From Planctomycetaceae bacterium (GTDB taxonomy: Bacteria > Planctomycetota > Planctomycetia > Pirellulales > PALSA-1355): a stretch of DNA of 37,561 nucleotides. This document shows positions 26,201-31,927 of the stretch, one piece after another; the stretch's first letter is position 1; each line of letters opens with the position of its first letter. The stretch covers positions 78,788 through 116,348 of the forward strand of contig PLYM01000125.1 in the NCBI GenBank assembly GCA_003153375.1. Direction: 5' to 3'. The notes below the pieces were generated by a model that worked only from the letters and a program-made list of their open reading frames with translations, did no database searches and was not told the origin of the DNA. Made by a program: the position numbers and the translations under genes.

Positions 26201-27923
26201 GCGCGATGATGTTGCCGTTACTGTCGAACAGCGTGATCACGGTGTTCAGCTGGCTGGGGGCTTGGCCGGCCAGCGTGCCGAGCCGCTGCGCGATCGTCTC
26301 CAGATTCAACAAGCCCGACTGATTGAGCGCGAACTGGTAGATGTTGATGTCGTTGCCGACCGGCGGGTGCAAATATTGCCCCAGCAGGATGTCGGCGTCG
26401 CCGGGAAACACGGGCTCGGCTGACGAGACGTTGGGACCCGTCTCGGAGCTGCCTTGAATTGTCAGCGGGGGCAGTTCGTAGGTATGGCCCAAACCCAGCA
26501 GATGCCCGATTTCGTGCATCGCGGTGGTAAAAAACGCCCCGCCGGCGGCACTGTCGCCCCAGTCGACGGCCGAGTTCATGACGGCCTCGTTGCCACCGGC
26601 GATGCCGCCGATGCCCAGTGGATTGACGTTCGGATCGACCACCAGCGGATTGCCGCGCGCAATCGTGAAACCGGAAGTAGCCGTTTCGACGAATTCGACA
26701 CCCAAATAATTCGCGTAGTATTGCAGCACTTCGCGCACGCGCTGCTTCTGGACGTCCGTGATGAAGTTCGTTTGCGCCAGGCCGTTGACCGAGCCGATGT
26801 TCGATTGGAAATTGTAGAAGTAGACCGGGATCTGGCCGCTGAGATCGGGGCTGCCGTCGAGATGGTCTTCGACGTTGATGGCGCGCGTGCCCGGCTCATT
26901 GTCGCCGCCCGGATAGAGCACGGTCACCGGACTGCCGCCGATGTTCGCGCCCGGGCCGGAGAGCGTGAGGCTTTGCGTTCCGGAGGTGGCGGTGAACAAG
27001 GTTTGCAGATTGTCCGCCGTGCCAAAGCTCGACCCCGCGGCCCCGCTGGCCACGTTGGTTGTCGTGGTGGGCAAGGAAATGGGGTCGGCATTGCCGATCC
27101 GCAGCCGGTAGGTACCGGGCACGGCCAAAGCGCTCGAGGCGAACATCAAGACCGCTTTGCCCGTGGTCTGGTTGTAATTGACCGAGACGGGGTTGATGAT
27201 GGCGCCGTCGTCGAGCGTGGAGGCGGTGTCGTTGGAGCGGATCAGTTCGTAATAGGTCTTGGTTTGCGCGCTCGTCATGTCCAACGGATCGTTGGCGTTG
27301 AAATAGACGTCGATTTCACTCTGCGCGCTGGCCGATTGCGTGATCCGGCCCGAGGCGTCGCGCGAAACAGGCTGCGGCACGACCGCCACCACCTGGGCGC
27401 CCAGGTCGAGCGAAAATTGCTGGGTGACCGACTGCCCGGCATTGAATACCGTTCCATTCGTGCCTTTGAGCGTGCCAGCGATCGAAAATTGATAGAGATC
27501 GTTCGGTAGATCGTTGGCAAATCGCACGACGACTTCGTTATTGCTGGCGCCGATGCCCACGAAGCCGGCTGCGACGCTGACATCGTCGCTGGTCCCCAGA
27601 ACATGATCAGCGCCGGCCCGAGTAACTTGAATGGCCTGCACGCCGCCCGCGGTGAGCGTGGTCGGATCGATGTTGCTATCGAAGCGGAAAATCAACTGCG
27701 TGGGCGCCACGTGCAAGACCTGGTTCGCCGCCAGGCCCGAGGTTTCCGAGGAGTCGGGAAACACCGCCACGAGTTTCGGCCCGATCGCCAGCATCACCCG
27801 TTCTTCGAACGGTTCCAGGCGCATCACGCGCGGGCTCAGCCCTGCCGCCTTGCGCGACCGTCGTTTGCGCTCGAGGGAAAAGGGGTTGCCGAGTCGATCG
27901 GAAAGGTTTCGCCATTTCGTCAT
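14202..27923 (-). CDS. Giant exported multidomain protein (4573 residues): metzincin-like protease site, beta-helix, PPC and C-terminal dockerin
   Basis: Start at ATG 27923, favoured over 28025 because the export motif RLEPFEERVMLA then falls at residues 35-46 and a promoter lies just upstream. Order: two SbsA/Ig-like segments (about residues 47-285); a zinc-protease region with HEIGHLLGLGH (470-480; DNA about 26484-26516); a PPC-like domain (DNA about 26030-26350); parallel beta-helix stretches with solitary outlier motifs such as AGNWGG and VNHASISFGGG (about 23700-25900); two further PPC-like parts (about 23140-23390 and 22140-22460); a propeller-like region (about 19250-21770); a block of ETFTVNG modules (17150-18330); more beta-helix (about 15500-16050); a Big-type Ig domain (14880-15250); and two dockerin repeats, DVNNDGFISGIDALLII and DVNGDGFLSPLDLLTI (14640-14826). 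The last 150 residues are Ala/Ser/Thr-rich. Probably surface-bound or secreted. Whether the protease site is active is unclear. Confidence 0.88.
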   Translation of the reverse strand: MTKWRNLSDRLGNPFSLERKRRSRKAAGLSPRVMRLEPFEERVMLAIGPKLVAVFPDSSETSGLAANQVLHVAPTQLIFRFDSNIDPTTLTAGGVQAIQVTRAGADHVLGTSDDVSVAAGFVGIGASNNEVVVRFANDLPNDLYQFSIAGTLKGTNGTVFNAGQSVTQQFSLDLGAQVVAVVPQPVSRDASGRITQSASAQSEIDVYFNANDPLDMTSAQTKTYYELIRSNDTASTLDDGAIINPVSVNYNQTTGKAVLMFASSALAVPGTYRLRIGNADPISLPTTTTNVASGAAGSSFGTADNLQTLFTATSGTQSLTLSGPGANIGGSPVTVLYPGGDNEPGTRAINVEDHLDGSPDLSGQIPVYFYNFQSNIGSVNGLAQTNFITDVQKQRVREVLQYYANYLGVEFVETATSGFTIARGNPLVVDPNVNPLGIGGIAGGNEAVMNSAVDWGDSAAGGAFFTTAMHEIGHLLGLGHTYELPPLTIQGSSETGPNVSSAEPVFPGDADILLGQYLHPPVGNDINIYQFALNQSGLLNLETIAQRLGTLAGQAPSQLNTVITLFDSNGNIIARNDDYYGTDSLVSMQLGTGTYYVAVTSTGNTNYNPAIPNTGFGGTTQGSYQLRMTFTPATTNGIKDTTGTLLDGDSDGSPGGNYNFWFNVASASQTFFVDKVTGVDLAPTGNGAGSINAPFKTIAFALAHAAPGSIVRIEGNYGPTNNPATSIANWQSYNIGFDSLGNPLSDGSTFQIPAGVTVMVDAGAIIKLHGANIDVGSVTPGTAAGGALQLLGTPVLPANSSTPTPPTGSVFLTSYYNSAFGTDPGTAKGPLKAGDWGGIVFHGDADNESQGIFLDYVNHASISFGGGQVNVNSLLSVYDPIHLISSRPTITYNTITNSADAAVSADPNSFQESEFQSEVPGSAFQADYSRVGPQIRGNTLGVNSTTFTVPSAGGSAVIEGETFVVNGVTFKFTKTGTAGTRVINITNSMTAAQVAAAAQASLVANPIAGVLSTSAGSSVLLFGLNTFSQSASHGIVAVNSIQQNSINGLFVRIRTDLSTGSVLDPLTVSARFSTTDMVYVVEENLEIQGQPGGFDYVSSLTGQVTDPSDPNAVLTARPNARLSIDPGVVIKLGGARIETEIGSQLIAEGTASNPIVFTSVFDDRYGAAGSFDTTNDGSTTTPTAGNWGGLFFGPLSTGSVDHALITFGGGTTTVEGGFGTFDAVEIHQAKVRIANSTLENNAAGGDSTDRSGRSSATSAVIFVRGAQPVIVNNTIQNNDLAGANANTAAISINVNSLNSQLVTDWGDSIGAINLQVVSLTNDGPLVRGNKLDNNPINGMLVRGGIITTDVVWDDTDIVHVLEDLITTSNQFSLTGTIRLQSSPTESLVVKLLGTTAGFTASGEPLDITNRYGGAVQIIGTPSHPVVLTSIYDTTAGAGFTPSGQPQNDTANRKGATTPAPTPGNWVGVTLDTYSNDTNVDVVNEAEQGFVSGADTNSTPSTAQYLGILAKDSLSGDDNARLGFTIHGSISQTFSSPGRGDVDVYSFQGTAGTPVWIDMNQTASALDAVVELVDANGGVLARSDNAIAEQINPTLLVGIAKPFQTGLPGSVGTFSAPHFFSTNPLDPAMRVELPGTTGTINTYYIRVRASNKSANMSDLGAGLTKGEYQLQVRLQEEYQYPGNVVRNADIRYAVNGVQVVGKPEHSPLEGTTSQTIVSNPSLTAAPGGGTAVISGETFTLNSSTIVNAVATGTTFTLTKDTTQSGTGFIQITDTMSSTDVAAAIAAVVGKTVTGVTATAAGSTVTFAGATNLTQSTTHSLIEAEPNGTFDTAQNLGNLLDSANSSISVAGQLSNPLQVDWFKFNLNYDLVQAIAKSSDGLKTFAAMFAIDYADGLTRPDTTMSIFDQAGNLVLIGRGSDVVDAQPTPGQGSDTANASHGQFGTLDPTIGSVQLPAGGPDPQGATSGLRTYYVAVSSSYNLPTVLDATFNMTATNPLVRLQPVDSMASIINDTIGASNAQATATPPAQQAFPGSTPQQLNLSATPFSLGDVVMYVNGPSQLYTVNPFTGQPQTWITNPSNTVQPTPYGSPSGQSQNGLPHSSPGDFVDEYFDIAMRSDGRLFTFPQGLGTNDTSQTNGTYRQLDTTDGAIATTDKNGLGDQSSPIATQVLDPTTPINLIPPSYNFKSPTGTDAGVFYNGMTFGYDPNVFSNTVNFPSNFNSAYGQFEVPGRALFAVGNRNSDPSIQWSQNLLFALDANTGAPLNTEAKASNGKFQTFNPVPDNSPLGDASGTSAIPQGQLTTGVSIISVPATSATDPTNDIQDGQQFRIGNNPVPLNADGTLKLDSSGNVAAVLPTGVTFEFDSGPILNFPNTATPAAGLHNNDSFKIGNTVFVFKNDGTLAGGSNITIPFLATDSAATLGAEITTAINGAGPAFAGIADFSVHRITINTSTGGLGTGDLSNTTTLTNDGFTITGARGTTGKTTYLQTGPGSSLSDGETFFITSPTGVTTTFEFRSSGSATGTNTKVAYTATDSSTTVALEMVIAINSTVGLSGVASFTGGAIVIHGGATANFSALTAPLPGSPPTPSGFVQAISPAPIAIHFKASDSAATLAAAIAAKINNPTNNPAQPATTPVPDGASSNYRVSATVSQGAVQGEQTDNLNSVFIKLTNVMGSDVNLNPTLTPTQLAGSFGSGSTTVYDPLTTDAPENNIFGFTDTAGQTVYGENLFGTNGFFFGQTGDITGVAFVPTPPLPNGTTLPDRLFAVSDTGALYEVKNFNSLPNASNNGATLTLLNVVSDLSGGIASKPNGLNGLVNFTGLTAGPPDVENGAYKYSLFATDEQGNLWSFDVPADPTTGLTTAAGGQLGHVFLNGATHVDTGLFDLQGVTFSTLDYNLWHVTANRGGDPGPGGAPGTPAAAQFAANAGHGSTPSFDFNSATTGPGASTSGGNSFYFGLENPTTALTPQPGSIGYLPNASNIAASSNMALFNSYNLPGGAYGSLQAQPFSLQGYAAADEPTLYFNYALDTQDANGASMQDSFRVYGSSDGGVHWEELVTNNSTLSSPRTTNSELPSYISAQGGAYEGDASNQQVQEAFDPTGNPPVNVNTDPNTTAVGWRQARVDLGDFAGKSNVMLRFDFSTAGALGIGATLQSGVYLGAPAATPSLDGQSFSVNNSMTTSFNPDGSPVIQTLNYQFTFRSGLVLTVPAGGAQLINEGETFTVNGTTFTFTKTGATGAGLINITNSMTADDVAKAIAAQLTQLPYQLQIPTGGGSTLQDAETFTANGITFQMQKSAPTPTPIVPGNVGITYNGTATAAQVTSLINTAIQNQSLSLTVPGGGGILIQEGETFTVNGTTFTMTHVGAGAHPINFFTSDSNNQIAAKIVAAVGSTVSGVQAVLNGTNVQFVGATSLTQSAGHVMTTNTMSVTAPTGTNVIDGETFTVNGKTYQLSKSFNAAPGNVEIDVFSSMSAAQVAQAIQTAVLASPPAGVTPVLDGVNVIFAGATSLSQSAAHGLTDHVVLSGVTPVVVAGTNITLNGVTSIAQSAGHSLQLLGAAPGVTPIVSGASVQLNGATSLSQSAVHALIKTGSALQAPPAATSQNADIPYNINMSAGDMSVLVAKAMDAKFAAVVGSSANQLPADNLDNPNIFTSSKIVYMASPSGTSQVPSGVLQLIGHSVVSAGPLDTSSTLTGDSFGNFYTPIVNNVWQGPTIGEMRGQNNTHEGVYIDDIQVGFAGRGEMVTGTYNPTADLIAQQSNPNAPIPITGLTTFTPVPINPDPTVAKHISVGVFQLDIRPATQYGASLNSGFPYIGLFQTYNINDRFTQAFTLTSISAEKIVDLSTFTIDTQHVTVTFQFVTNATEANTSSASGNIPVLIHTGDSDAAVALAIQTAINTLPVAKNFKVKAGVQPTSKRIDLFGDVDQVIPGQLGLIVYGAGALGDTPIGGLTGALGGVGDTVPTPAPQGYTIIQNNRISNSLKSGLSSTPQLVTDANGNPIGVGVPGHTGAVSNLPTLNTSQLVPGISFSNNLIVNSGQNGILFSGSPTTDVTHAVPFGRIFNNTIVGAPIGINVINNASPTVLNNIIAQFLPISLLATAIGINVDSTSSTTVVGESVYENNATNLVGVAESNAINLSKDKNLPLFVNAAAGNFYLAEGTPAIDSSLNTLPDRPQMVAVDTPLGIPASAIQAPNFDLLGQLRVDDPNVSSPPGLGSNVFKDRGAIERADFAGPTALLVNPQDNDAAGVDRNSSVNQVLIVGKQLTNFSIQLSDTGVGVDDSTVDIGKFSITRNGVLLVGGTDYSLSYDPTNNIAQLIPPQGVWADGTYVITLNNTNSTNPIKDLAGNGLAPNDATGVTQFVIQQTAVAAASWQNPVNKFDVNNDGFISGIDALLIIDSLITQGPRPLPGTPTVPPDFYYDVNGDGFLSPLDLLTITQYLNTFGVTPAGHVAGAAATTSQATIATPQVVAATPQVATASNLATPATSPMASAVSGSGAAVALSLAASSSPATTPVVTVNAASVGTVSAASTSTSNPSSATAAIASTLSSDDWNDSQNDLESILTDLTASSEDPRLTNSIAT
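17150..18330 (-). repeat. Block of repeated 'ETFTVNG-TF' modules in the giant protein
   Basis: Four consecutive modules share the pattern D/E-G-E-T-F-T-V-N-G-x-T-F-x-(F/M)-x-K followed by I-x-(I/V)-x-x-S-M-(T/S)-A-x-x-V-A-x-A-I. DNA anchors are near 18261-18296, 18075-18107, 17871-17907 and 17600-17633. After them, NGATSLSQSAxH-type half repeats continue at least four times to about 17150. Related single copies occur at about 24800-25083 and 22455-22763, and more distant ones at 20100-20900. They probably form small beta-rich units. The anchors stay similar at the DNA level, suggesting duplication within the gene. Confidence 0.75.
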
Positions 27924-27950
27924 AGCGGACGCCCTGTCTCTGGTTGTCAG

Positions 27951-27965
27951 TCGAGAGGCTCTCGA
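27951..27965. promoter_or_regulatory. Palindrome in the leader of the giant gene
   Basis: TCGAGAG-G-CTCTCGA has 7-bp perfect arms with a single central base and sits 28 bases before the ATG of the giant gene, just downstream of the predicted transcription start. An operator that blocks early elongation, or a short leader hairpin, would both fit. Confidence 0.4.
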
Positions 27966-27984
27966 ACGCGCAAAGGAGATTTGA

Positions 27985-28014
27985 ATTATGATTGCGGCCC
28001 CATGCGAACTCCAA
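27985..28014 (-). promoter_or_regulatory. Candidate promoter of the giant gene
   Basis: Minus strand: TTGGAG (28014-28009), 18 bases, then CATAAT (27990-27985). The -10 matches at five of six positions and the -35 at three. Predicted start about 27978, leaving a leader of about 55 bases. If correct, the in-frame ATG at 28025 would be upstream of the transcript, which supports the start at 27923. Confidence 0.4.
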
Positions 28015-28025
28015 TTCGCCGGCAA

Positions 28026-28604
28026 ACCCCACCCAAATTTCCTAATCTCGCGCGCGGGCCGTAGGCTGCGCGCGACGCTAGCCTCTGAGGCAACGAATTA
28101 GAGTTTGAGTGGAATGAGAAGCTGTGCCGGTTCCTGGCGACGCAGCCGATAGGCCGATCATTCCATATGCGCAGAACAAAACCCTTGATTCAAGTCCCGG
28201 TTCCGAAAAATAAAGTAAAACGCCGGCAAAATCGCCAAAAAATAACGGCGCTAAACGGTGTGTGGTGAGACCAGGTTGGGTATGTGCGGGAGGGAATTCA
28301 AGCCTGTTCGCGCCCCTTCCACAGGGCGTTGCCTCTTCATCACGTCACCTGCCGATCGCCACGGTGAGCGACCGTCGGCACCCCTCTCTGTTTCCGTTTT
28401 TGCGACACCCGAGATCCCTGGGGCGATATCGCGCACTCTCTTCGCCCAACCCGTTAAGAGTTATTCCCAGAAAATTCGTCAGAACCAAAATAAACGGAAG
28501 GCGTGCGCGGGACGCGGGCGGGGGCGCGGCGTTGCAATCGTGGGGGGCGGCGAGCCCCCGATTCGACGCGGGGCGGGCGGGACAGCGCAAGGAGGGGCCG
28601 AACA
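28026..28604. other. Intergenic region between DUF2063 gene and giant gene
   Basis: No believable gene. An A-rich stretch at about 28205-28260 stands out against the GC-rich surroundings. GGGGGC-GGCGA-GCCCCC (28543-28559) is a stable 6-bp hairpin about 45 bases after the DUF2063 stop on the minus strand; it lacks a T-run but could aid termination. Otherwise nothing was recognised. Confidence 0.35.
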
Positions 28605-29492
28605 CTAGACTTGCCAGCCCGTCAGGAAACGCGCCGCGGCCCAGCGCGCAAACCATTGGCCCAGGTCGCGTTCGAGCGACGCCAAGCGAGCTCCTGGAAG
28701 TTCCGCGGCGGTCCGCAGCGCATCATTCAGCGTATCGCCGGCCGCCAAACGCTCGAGTAGCGAAAACTCGCTGGGCTCGAGCGCATGGCGTTCGATCTGA
28801 TACTCGCGCCGATTGATCGCCAGGCAGCTCGCACTGGGTTGCGGCGCGACGGGCTGCTCCCCGTTTTTAAGCGCGGTCCAATAGACGTGCACCGGGTGAT
28901 CAAAGCGGTGCAATCGCAGGCAGGGGGCCGCGACAAATCGCAACTGGCCCAGTCGATCGCCGGGAACCTTCGCCAGTGCGGCGAGGTCCAACCTCACCAG
29001 GCCTTCGCTGCCAGGTCCGTCGAACACGTCGCGTTGCGATCGCTCGAAAGCGGCCAGCTCGATCACGAAATCCGCCCAGCGGGCTGGCGTTCCAGCAGGC
29101 GCGGCTCGCTCGTGCAACCGCGACTCGGCGAGATAACGGGGAAAGCTCGCGCCCAGCTTGCCCAGCGTATAACTGTGCGAGGGGTAATGCTGCAAATAGC
29201 CGAATGCCACCGCTTCGAACAGCTCCCCCCCCAGCGCGGCACGCGTGGCGGTGAATTCCTCGCGCAAGCATTCCAACAGCCGCTCGTGATAGGCGTCGAC
29301 GTAAATCTCGAGCCGCTGGGTGCTATCCAATCGGGCCGAGGGCGCGATCACGCTGGCCAGGTCCCTAGCCGGGATGTCCAGATGGGCCCGCGTGGCTGGC
29401 GCGTCGAGACCTTCCTCCACGCCGCCGGGATGCGTGATCACGCTCTGCATCCAGCGCTGGATCTGTTCGAGACTCGCCGGCCGGCCGCTCAT
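28605..29492 (-). CDS. DUF2063 / BufC-like partner of the DUF692 enzyme
   Basis: 295 residues from the ATG at 29492. The N-terminal domain, often labelled putative DNA-binding (DUF2063), runs from [12 protein letters not shown] through [29 protein letters not shown] to about residue 110. A second beta-rich domain follows ([10 protein letters not shown] to the end). In methanobactin and bufferin pathways this family (MbnC/BufC/HvfC) is the partner of the iron enzyme and helps present the precursor peptide; DNA binding is not established. The ATG overlaps the last bases of the upstream DUF692 gene (29489-29492, ATGA), so the two are almost surely translationally coupled. The in-frame ORF runs further upstream, but only as an antisense-frame shadow of DUF692. 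Confidence 0.88.
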   Translation of the reverse strand: MSGRPASLEQIQRWMQSVITHPGGVEEGLDAPATRAHLDIPARDLASVIAPSARLDSTQRLEIYVDAYHERLLECLREEFTATRAALGGELFEAVAFGYLQHYPSHSYTLGKLGASFPRYLAESRLHERAAPAGTPARWADFVIELAAFERSQRDVFDGPGSEGLVRLDLAALAKVPGDRLGQLRFVAAPCLRLHRFDHPVHVYWTALKNGEQPVAPQPSASCLAINRREYQIERHALEPSEFSLLERLAAGDTLNDALRTAAELPGARLASLERDLGQWFARWAAARFLTGWQV

Positions 29493-30418
29493 GTGATTTC
29501 GCCCATGATATAGGCGATCGGATTCGAGACGCCGTGCGCCCCCGGTGCCGGATCGGCCGACGTTGTAGCCGCGGGGCGGGCCGTGGTCGGCAGATCGTTC
29601 ATATACTGGCGTGCCTTCAGCACTTCGCCGTGTACCACCGGAAACTCGGGAATGCGAGCGTCCCATTCGAGCAACGTCGACATGCCGCCGGTCAACCGGT
29701 GGGCCAACCGATACAGCTCCCACACCGGATCGATCACGTGATCGTCGTGCGTGTCGATCAGGTGCGTGCGGCAGTTGGTGTGGCCCGCCAGGTGGCACTG
29801 CACGATCCGCTCGTGCGGCACGTTTTCGATGTACTCTCGCGGATCGAAATCGTGATTGACGCTCGACACATACACGTTGTTGACGTCGAGCAGCAGGCCG
29901 CAATCGGCCTCGGTGGCCATCCGCGTCAGGAATTCCCATTCGCTCATCGTGGACTGGGCAAACGTGACATACGTGCTGGGGTTTTCCAACACCAGTGGCC
30001 GCTCCAGAAAGTTCTGCACCATGCGAATGCGGGCCACAACGTGCGCCAGCGTCTCCTCGTTCAGCGGGATCGGCAGCAAATCGTGTGCATTGATGCCCAA
30101 GACTCCGGTCCAGCAGAGGTGGTCTGAAATCCAGCGCGGGCCGATGGCTTGCTCGAGTCGTTTCAACCGGCCCAGGTACTCGAAGTTCAAGGGGTCGGTG
30201 CTGCCGATCGACAGCGAGACGCCGTGCATGACCGTCGGATACCGCTCGGCAATTTGGTCGAGCACCCAGCGCGGCCGGCCCGCCGAGTCCATGAAGTTTT
30301 CGGAGATCACCTCAAACCAATCGACCTGCGGCCAATGCTCGAGAATGTAGGGGAAATGAACCGTTCGCAGGCCGATGCCCAGTCCGAGATTCGGATGTCC
30401 CAGGCGCAGGGCTGCCAT
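29489..30418 (-). CDS. DUF692 multinuclear non-heme iron enzyme (MNIO), BufB/MbnB-like
   Basis: 309 residues from the ATG at 30418; a GTG at 30481 would add 21 residues but lies upstream of the predicted transcription start. TIM-barrel enzyme of the MbnB/BufB/HvfB family, which use two or three iron ions and oxygen to convert cysteines of peptide precursors into oxazolone- or thiooxazole-type groups that bind copper. Visible conserved ligand-bearing stretches: GLGIGLR at the start, [60 protein letters not shown] and LLEWD. The DUF2063 gene follows with a 4-base overlap. The usual short, cysteine-bearing precursor gene (DUF2282 or DUF333 type) is not present beside it. Confidence 0.92.
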   Translation of the reverse strand: MAALRLGHPNLGLGIGLRTVHFPYILEHWPQVDWFEVISENFMDSAGRPRWVLDQIAERYPTVMHGVSLSIGSTDPLNFEYLGRLKRLEQAIGPRWISDHLCWTGVLGINAHDLLPIPLNEETLAHVVARIRMVQNFLERPLVLENPSTYVTFAQSTMSEWEFLTRMATEADCGLLLDVNNVYVSSVNHDFDPREYIENVPHERIVQCHLAGHTNCRTHLIDTHDDHVIDPVWELYRLAHRLTGGMSTLLEWDARIPEFPVVHGEVLKARQYMNDLPTTARPAATTSADPAPGAHGVSNPIAYIMGEIT

Positions 30419-30869
30419 GGCAGGTGTCTCGGAAGGTGAGGAATCGGAGGGGCTTACCGCGATTGTAGCGGTAGCCAGCACCGCGGACTATCGGCCAAGC
30501 CGTCGCTCCACGCTGACGGTGGCGTACTGGCCCAGGGTGGAATTCGTTGGTCCGGCGCCGAACAGTCGACCGATGTTGGAAGAATGGTGACCATGATGAT
30601 TTGTTTTGTGGTCATTTGAAAGTGGGTTGCCCAGTCGTTAACCTTTACCGCATTGGGGCAAATTTCCAAATGTCCGAGTTGGCTCCCTCCGGACGGCGAA
30701 GAGTCGGGGGGCGGCGTCCGAAACGTTGGAAAACTCCGCGCCGTCCGTCGACGAATAGGACAGTCAGCGCGGTGCCGCCGGTTGTCCCGGGGGACTCGGC
30801 CCCACGCCCTCGTGGAACGTGTGTTTGAATGTCGCCTGAGCAGAATTACCCCGGACCCACTAAACCGCC
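30419..30869. other. Divergent intergenic region between DUF692 and E2-like genes
   Basis: About 450 bases. A minus-strand TACAAT at 30467-30462 (five of six matches to a -10) is the best candidate for starting the DUF692 transcript near 30455, but its -35 (TAGTCC) is weak. Reading both strands for a small cysteine-rich RiPP precursor found none with a plausible start, ribosome site and signal peptide. No other structure was recognised. Confidence 0.35.
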
Positions 30870-31685
30870 ATGGCACTCATTCCGATCCCGGGCCTCGATA
30901 AGAGCATCAAAGGCAAGTTCATTGCGCTGTCGCCCCAGCGGAAATTTGTCTGCGACTTGATGCGCTACTCGAGGAAGGTGCCGAGCGTCCCGTCACAGCG
31001 GCGGATGCACCTGGCCGACGTCGTTTCGGCCCGCCGCAGCCAGCCCAGGCACGTCAGCTGGTGCGCGATTTTTCTCAAGGCCTACGCGATCGTTTCGGCC
31101 GCCAATCCGCAGTTACGGCGTTGCTACTTGCCCTTTTTGTGGCCGCACATCTACGAACATCCGATCAACGTGGCAAGCTTCAGCCTCGAGCGAACGTACC
31201 GGGGCGAGGAAGGGGTGTTTTTCGCCCACGTGCCGCGGCCCGAGTTGCTATCGCTTGAGGAACTCGACGCCTTGGTGCGGCACCACAAAACGGCCGACGT
31301 CGATAGCATCCCCCACTTTCGGCAGGCGATGCTGTTGAGCCGGATGCCCCTGCCGCTGCGGCGGCTGCTTTGGTGGATGGCCTTATATACCGACGGGGCC
31401 GCCCGAGCGCATTTTTTTGGCACCTACGCGGTCAGTGTCGTGGCCGCCTTTGGCGCGGGCGCCCTGCACATCCTCTCGCCCCTGACCACGACGCTCCACT
31501 ACGGCACGTTCGATGACCAGGGCGCGATCGACGTGCGGCTGACCTACGACCATCGCGTGATGGACGGTGCCACGATCGCCCGCGCGCTCACCGCACTTGA
31601 GGAAGTGCTGCAGAACGAGATTTGCGCGGAGCTGCGGGCTCTGGCCTCGCCCGCGCCTGCCCGACAGGCGGCTCACGCCTCGTAG
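30870..31685 (+). CDS. Stand-alone acyltransferase domain of the 2-oxoacid dehydrogenase E2 type
   Basis: 271 residues. The C-terminal half matches the catalytic domain of dihydrolipoamide acyltransferases (chloramphenicol acetyltransferase fold): GTYAVSVVAAFGAGALHILSP, then LTYDHRVMDGATIARAL, with the HxxxDG catalytic motif at H228 and D232. The lipoyl and E1/E3-binding domains that normally precede it are missing, and no E1 or E3 gene is adjacent. A hydrophobic stretch around residues 155-172 (MPLPLRRLLWWMALY) is unusual for this fold. It may be an acyltransferase with a free acyl donor rather than part of a dehydrogenase complex. Start at ATG 30870; no clear Shine-Dalgarno. Confidence 0.8.
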   Translation: MALIPIPGLDKSIKGKFIALSPQRKFVCDLMRYSRKVPSVPSQRRMHLADVVSARRSQPRHVSWCAIFLKAYAIVSAANPQLRRCYLPFLWPHIYEHPINVASFSLERTYRGEEGVFFAHVPRPELLSLEELDALVRHHKTADVDSIPHFRQAMLLSRMPLPLRRLLWWMALYTDGAARAHFFGTYAVSVVAAFGAGALHILSPLTTTLHYGTFDDQGAIDVRLTYDHRVMDGATIARALTALEEVLQNEICAELRALASPAPARQAAHAS

Positions 31686-31728
31686 CCGGTTTGGGCCTGC
31701 CCTCGGCAAGCTTCCGCCAACCGCCGCT

Positions 31729-31759
31729 CGCGCCCAATAATCCGTTATTGCCGGGCGCG
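31729..31759. promoter_or_regulatory. Bulged long hairpin overlapping the -35 of the protease gene
   Basis: CGCGCCC-AATAA (31729-31740) pairs with TTATT-(GCC)-GGGCGCG (31745-31759) around a TCCG loop: 12 bp with a 3-base bulge. It lies 44 bases after the E2-like stop and covers the putative -35 (31748-31753) of the S41 protease gene. No T-run follows. It could end the E2 transcript, or act as an operator over the promoter. Confidence 0.45.
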
Positions 31760-31776
31760 CAAGGGCTACCTATACT
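31748..31776 (+). promoter_or_regulatory. Candidate promoter of the S41 protease gene
   Basis: TTGCCG (31748-31753), exactly 17 bases, then TATACT (31771-31776). The -35 matches the sigma70 consensus at four and the -10 at five of six positions. The predicted leader is about 145 bases, longer than the others in the window. Confidence 0.5.
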
Positions 31777-31927
31777 AGAACTTGAGTAGCGTGGGCTTGC
31801 CTGGTAGCCAGGGAGCCGTCCGCTGCCCCTGCCGCCCCGCCCGAGGGCACCGATCGACGGAACGCCCGGGCCGTGCGACCGCGTCATGCCGCACACTTTC
31901 GGAACCCTTTGAACGGAGGAGGCGCCG

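Noticed and set aside
28026-28604. Search for a structured RNA or small gene in the gap before the giant gene
   Set aside because: Only an A-rich stretch and one short GC hairpin were seen; no tRNA-like cloverleaf, no known RNA signature and no ORF with a ribosome site.
30454-30876. 140-codon minus-strand ORF upstream of DUF692, considered as a RiPP precursor
   Set aside because: Its start is on the opposite strand of the E2-like start region, it has no signal peptide, its few cysteines are scattered, and it overlaps the DUF692 5' region.
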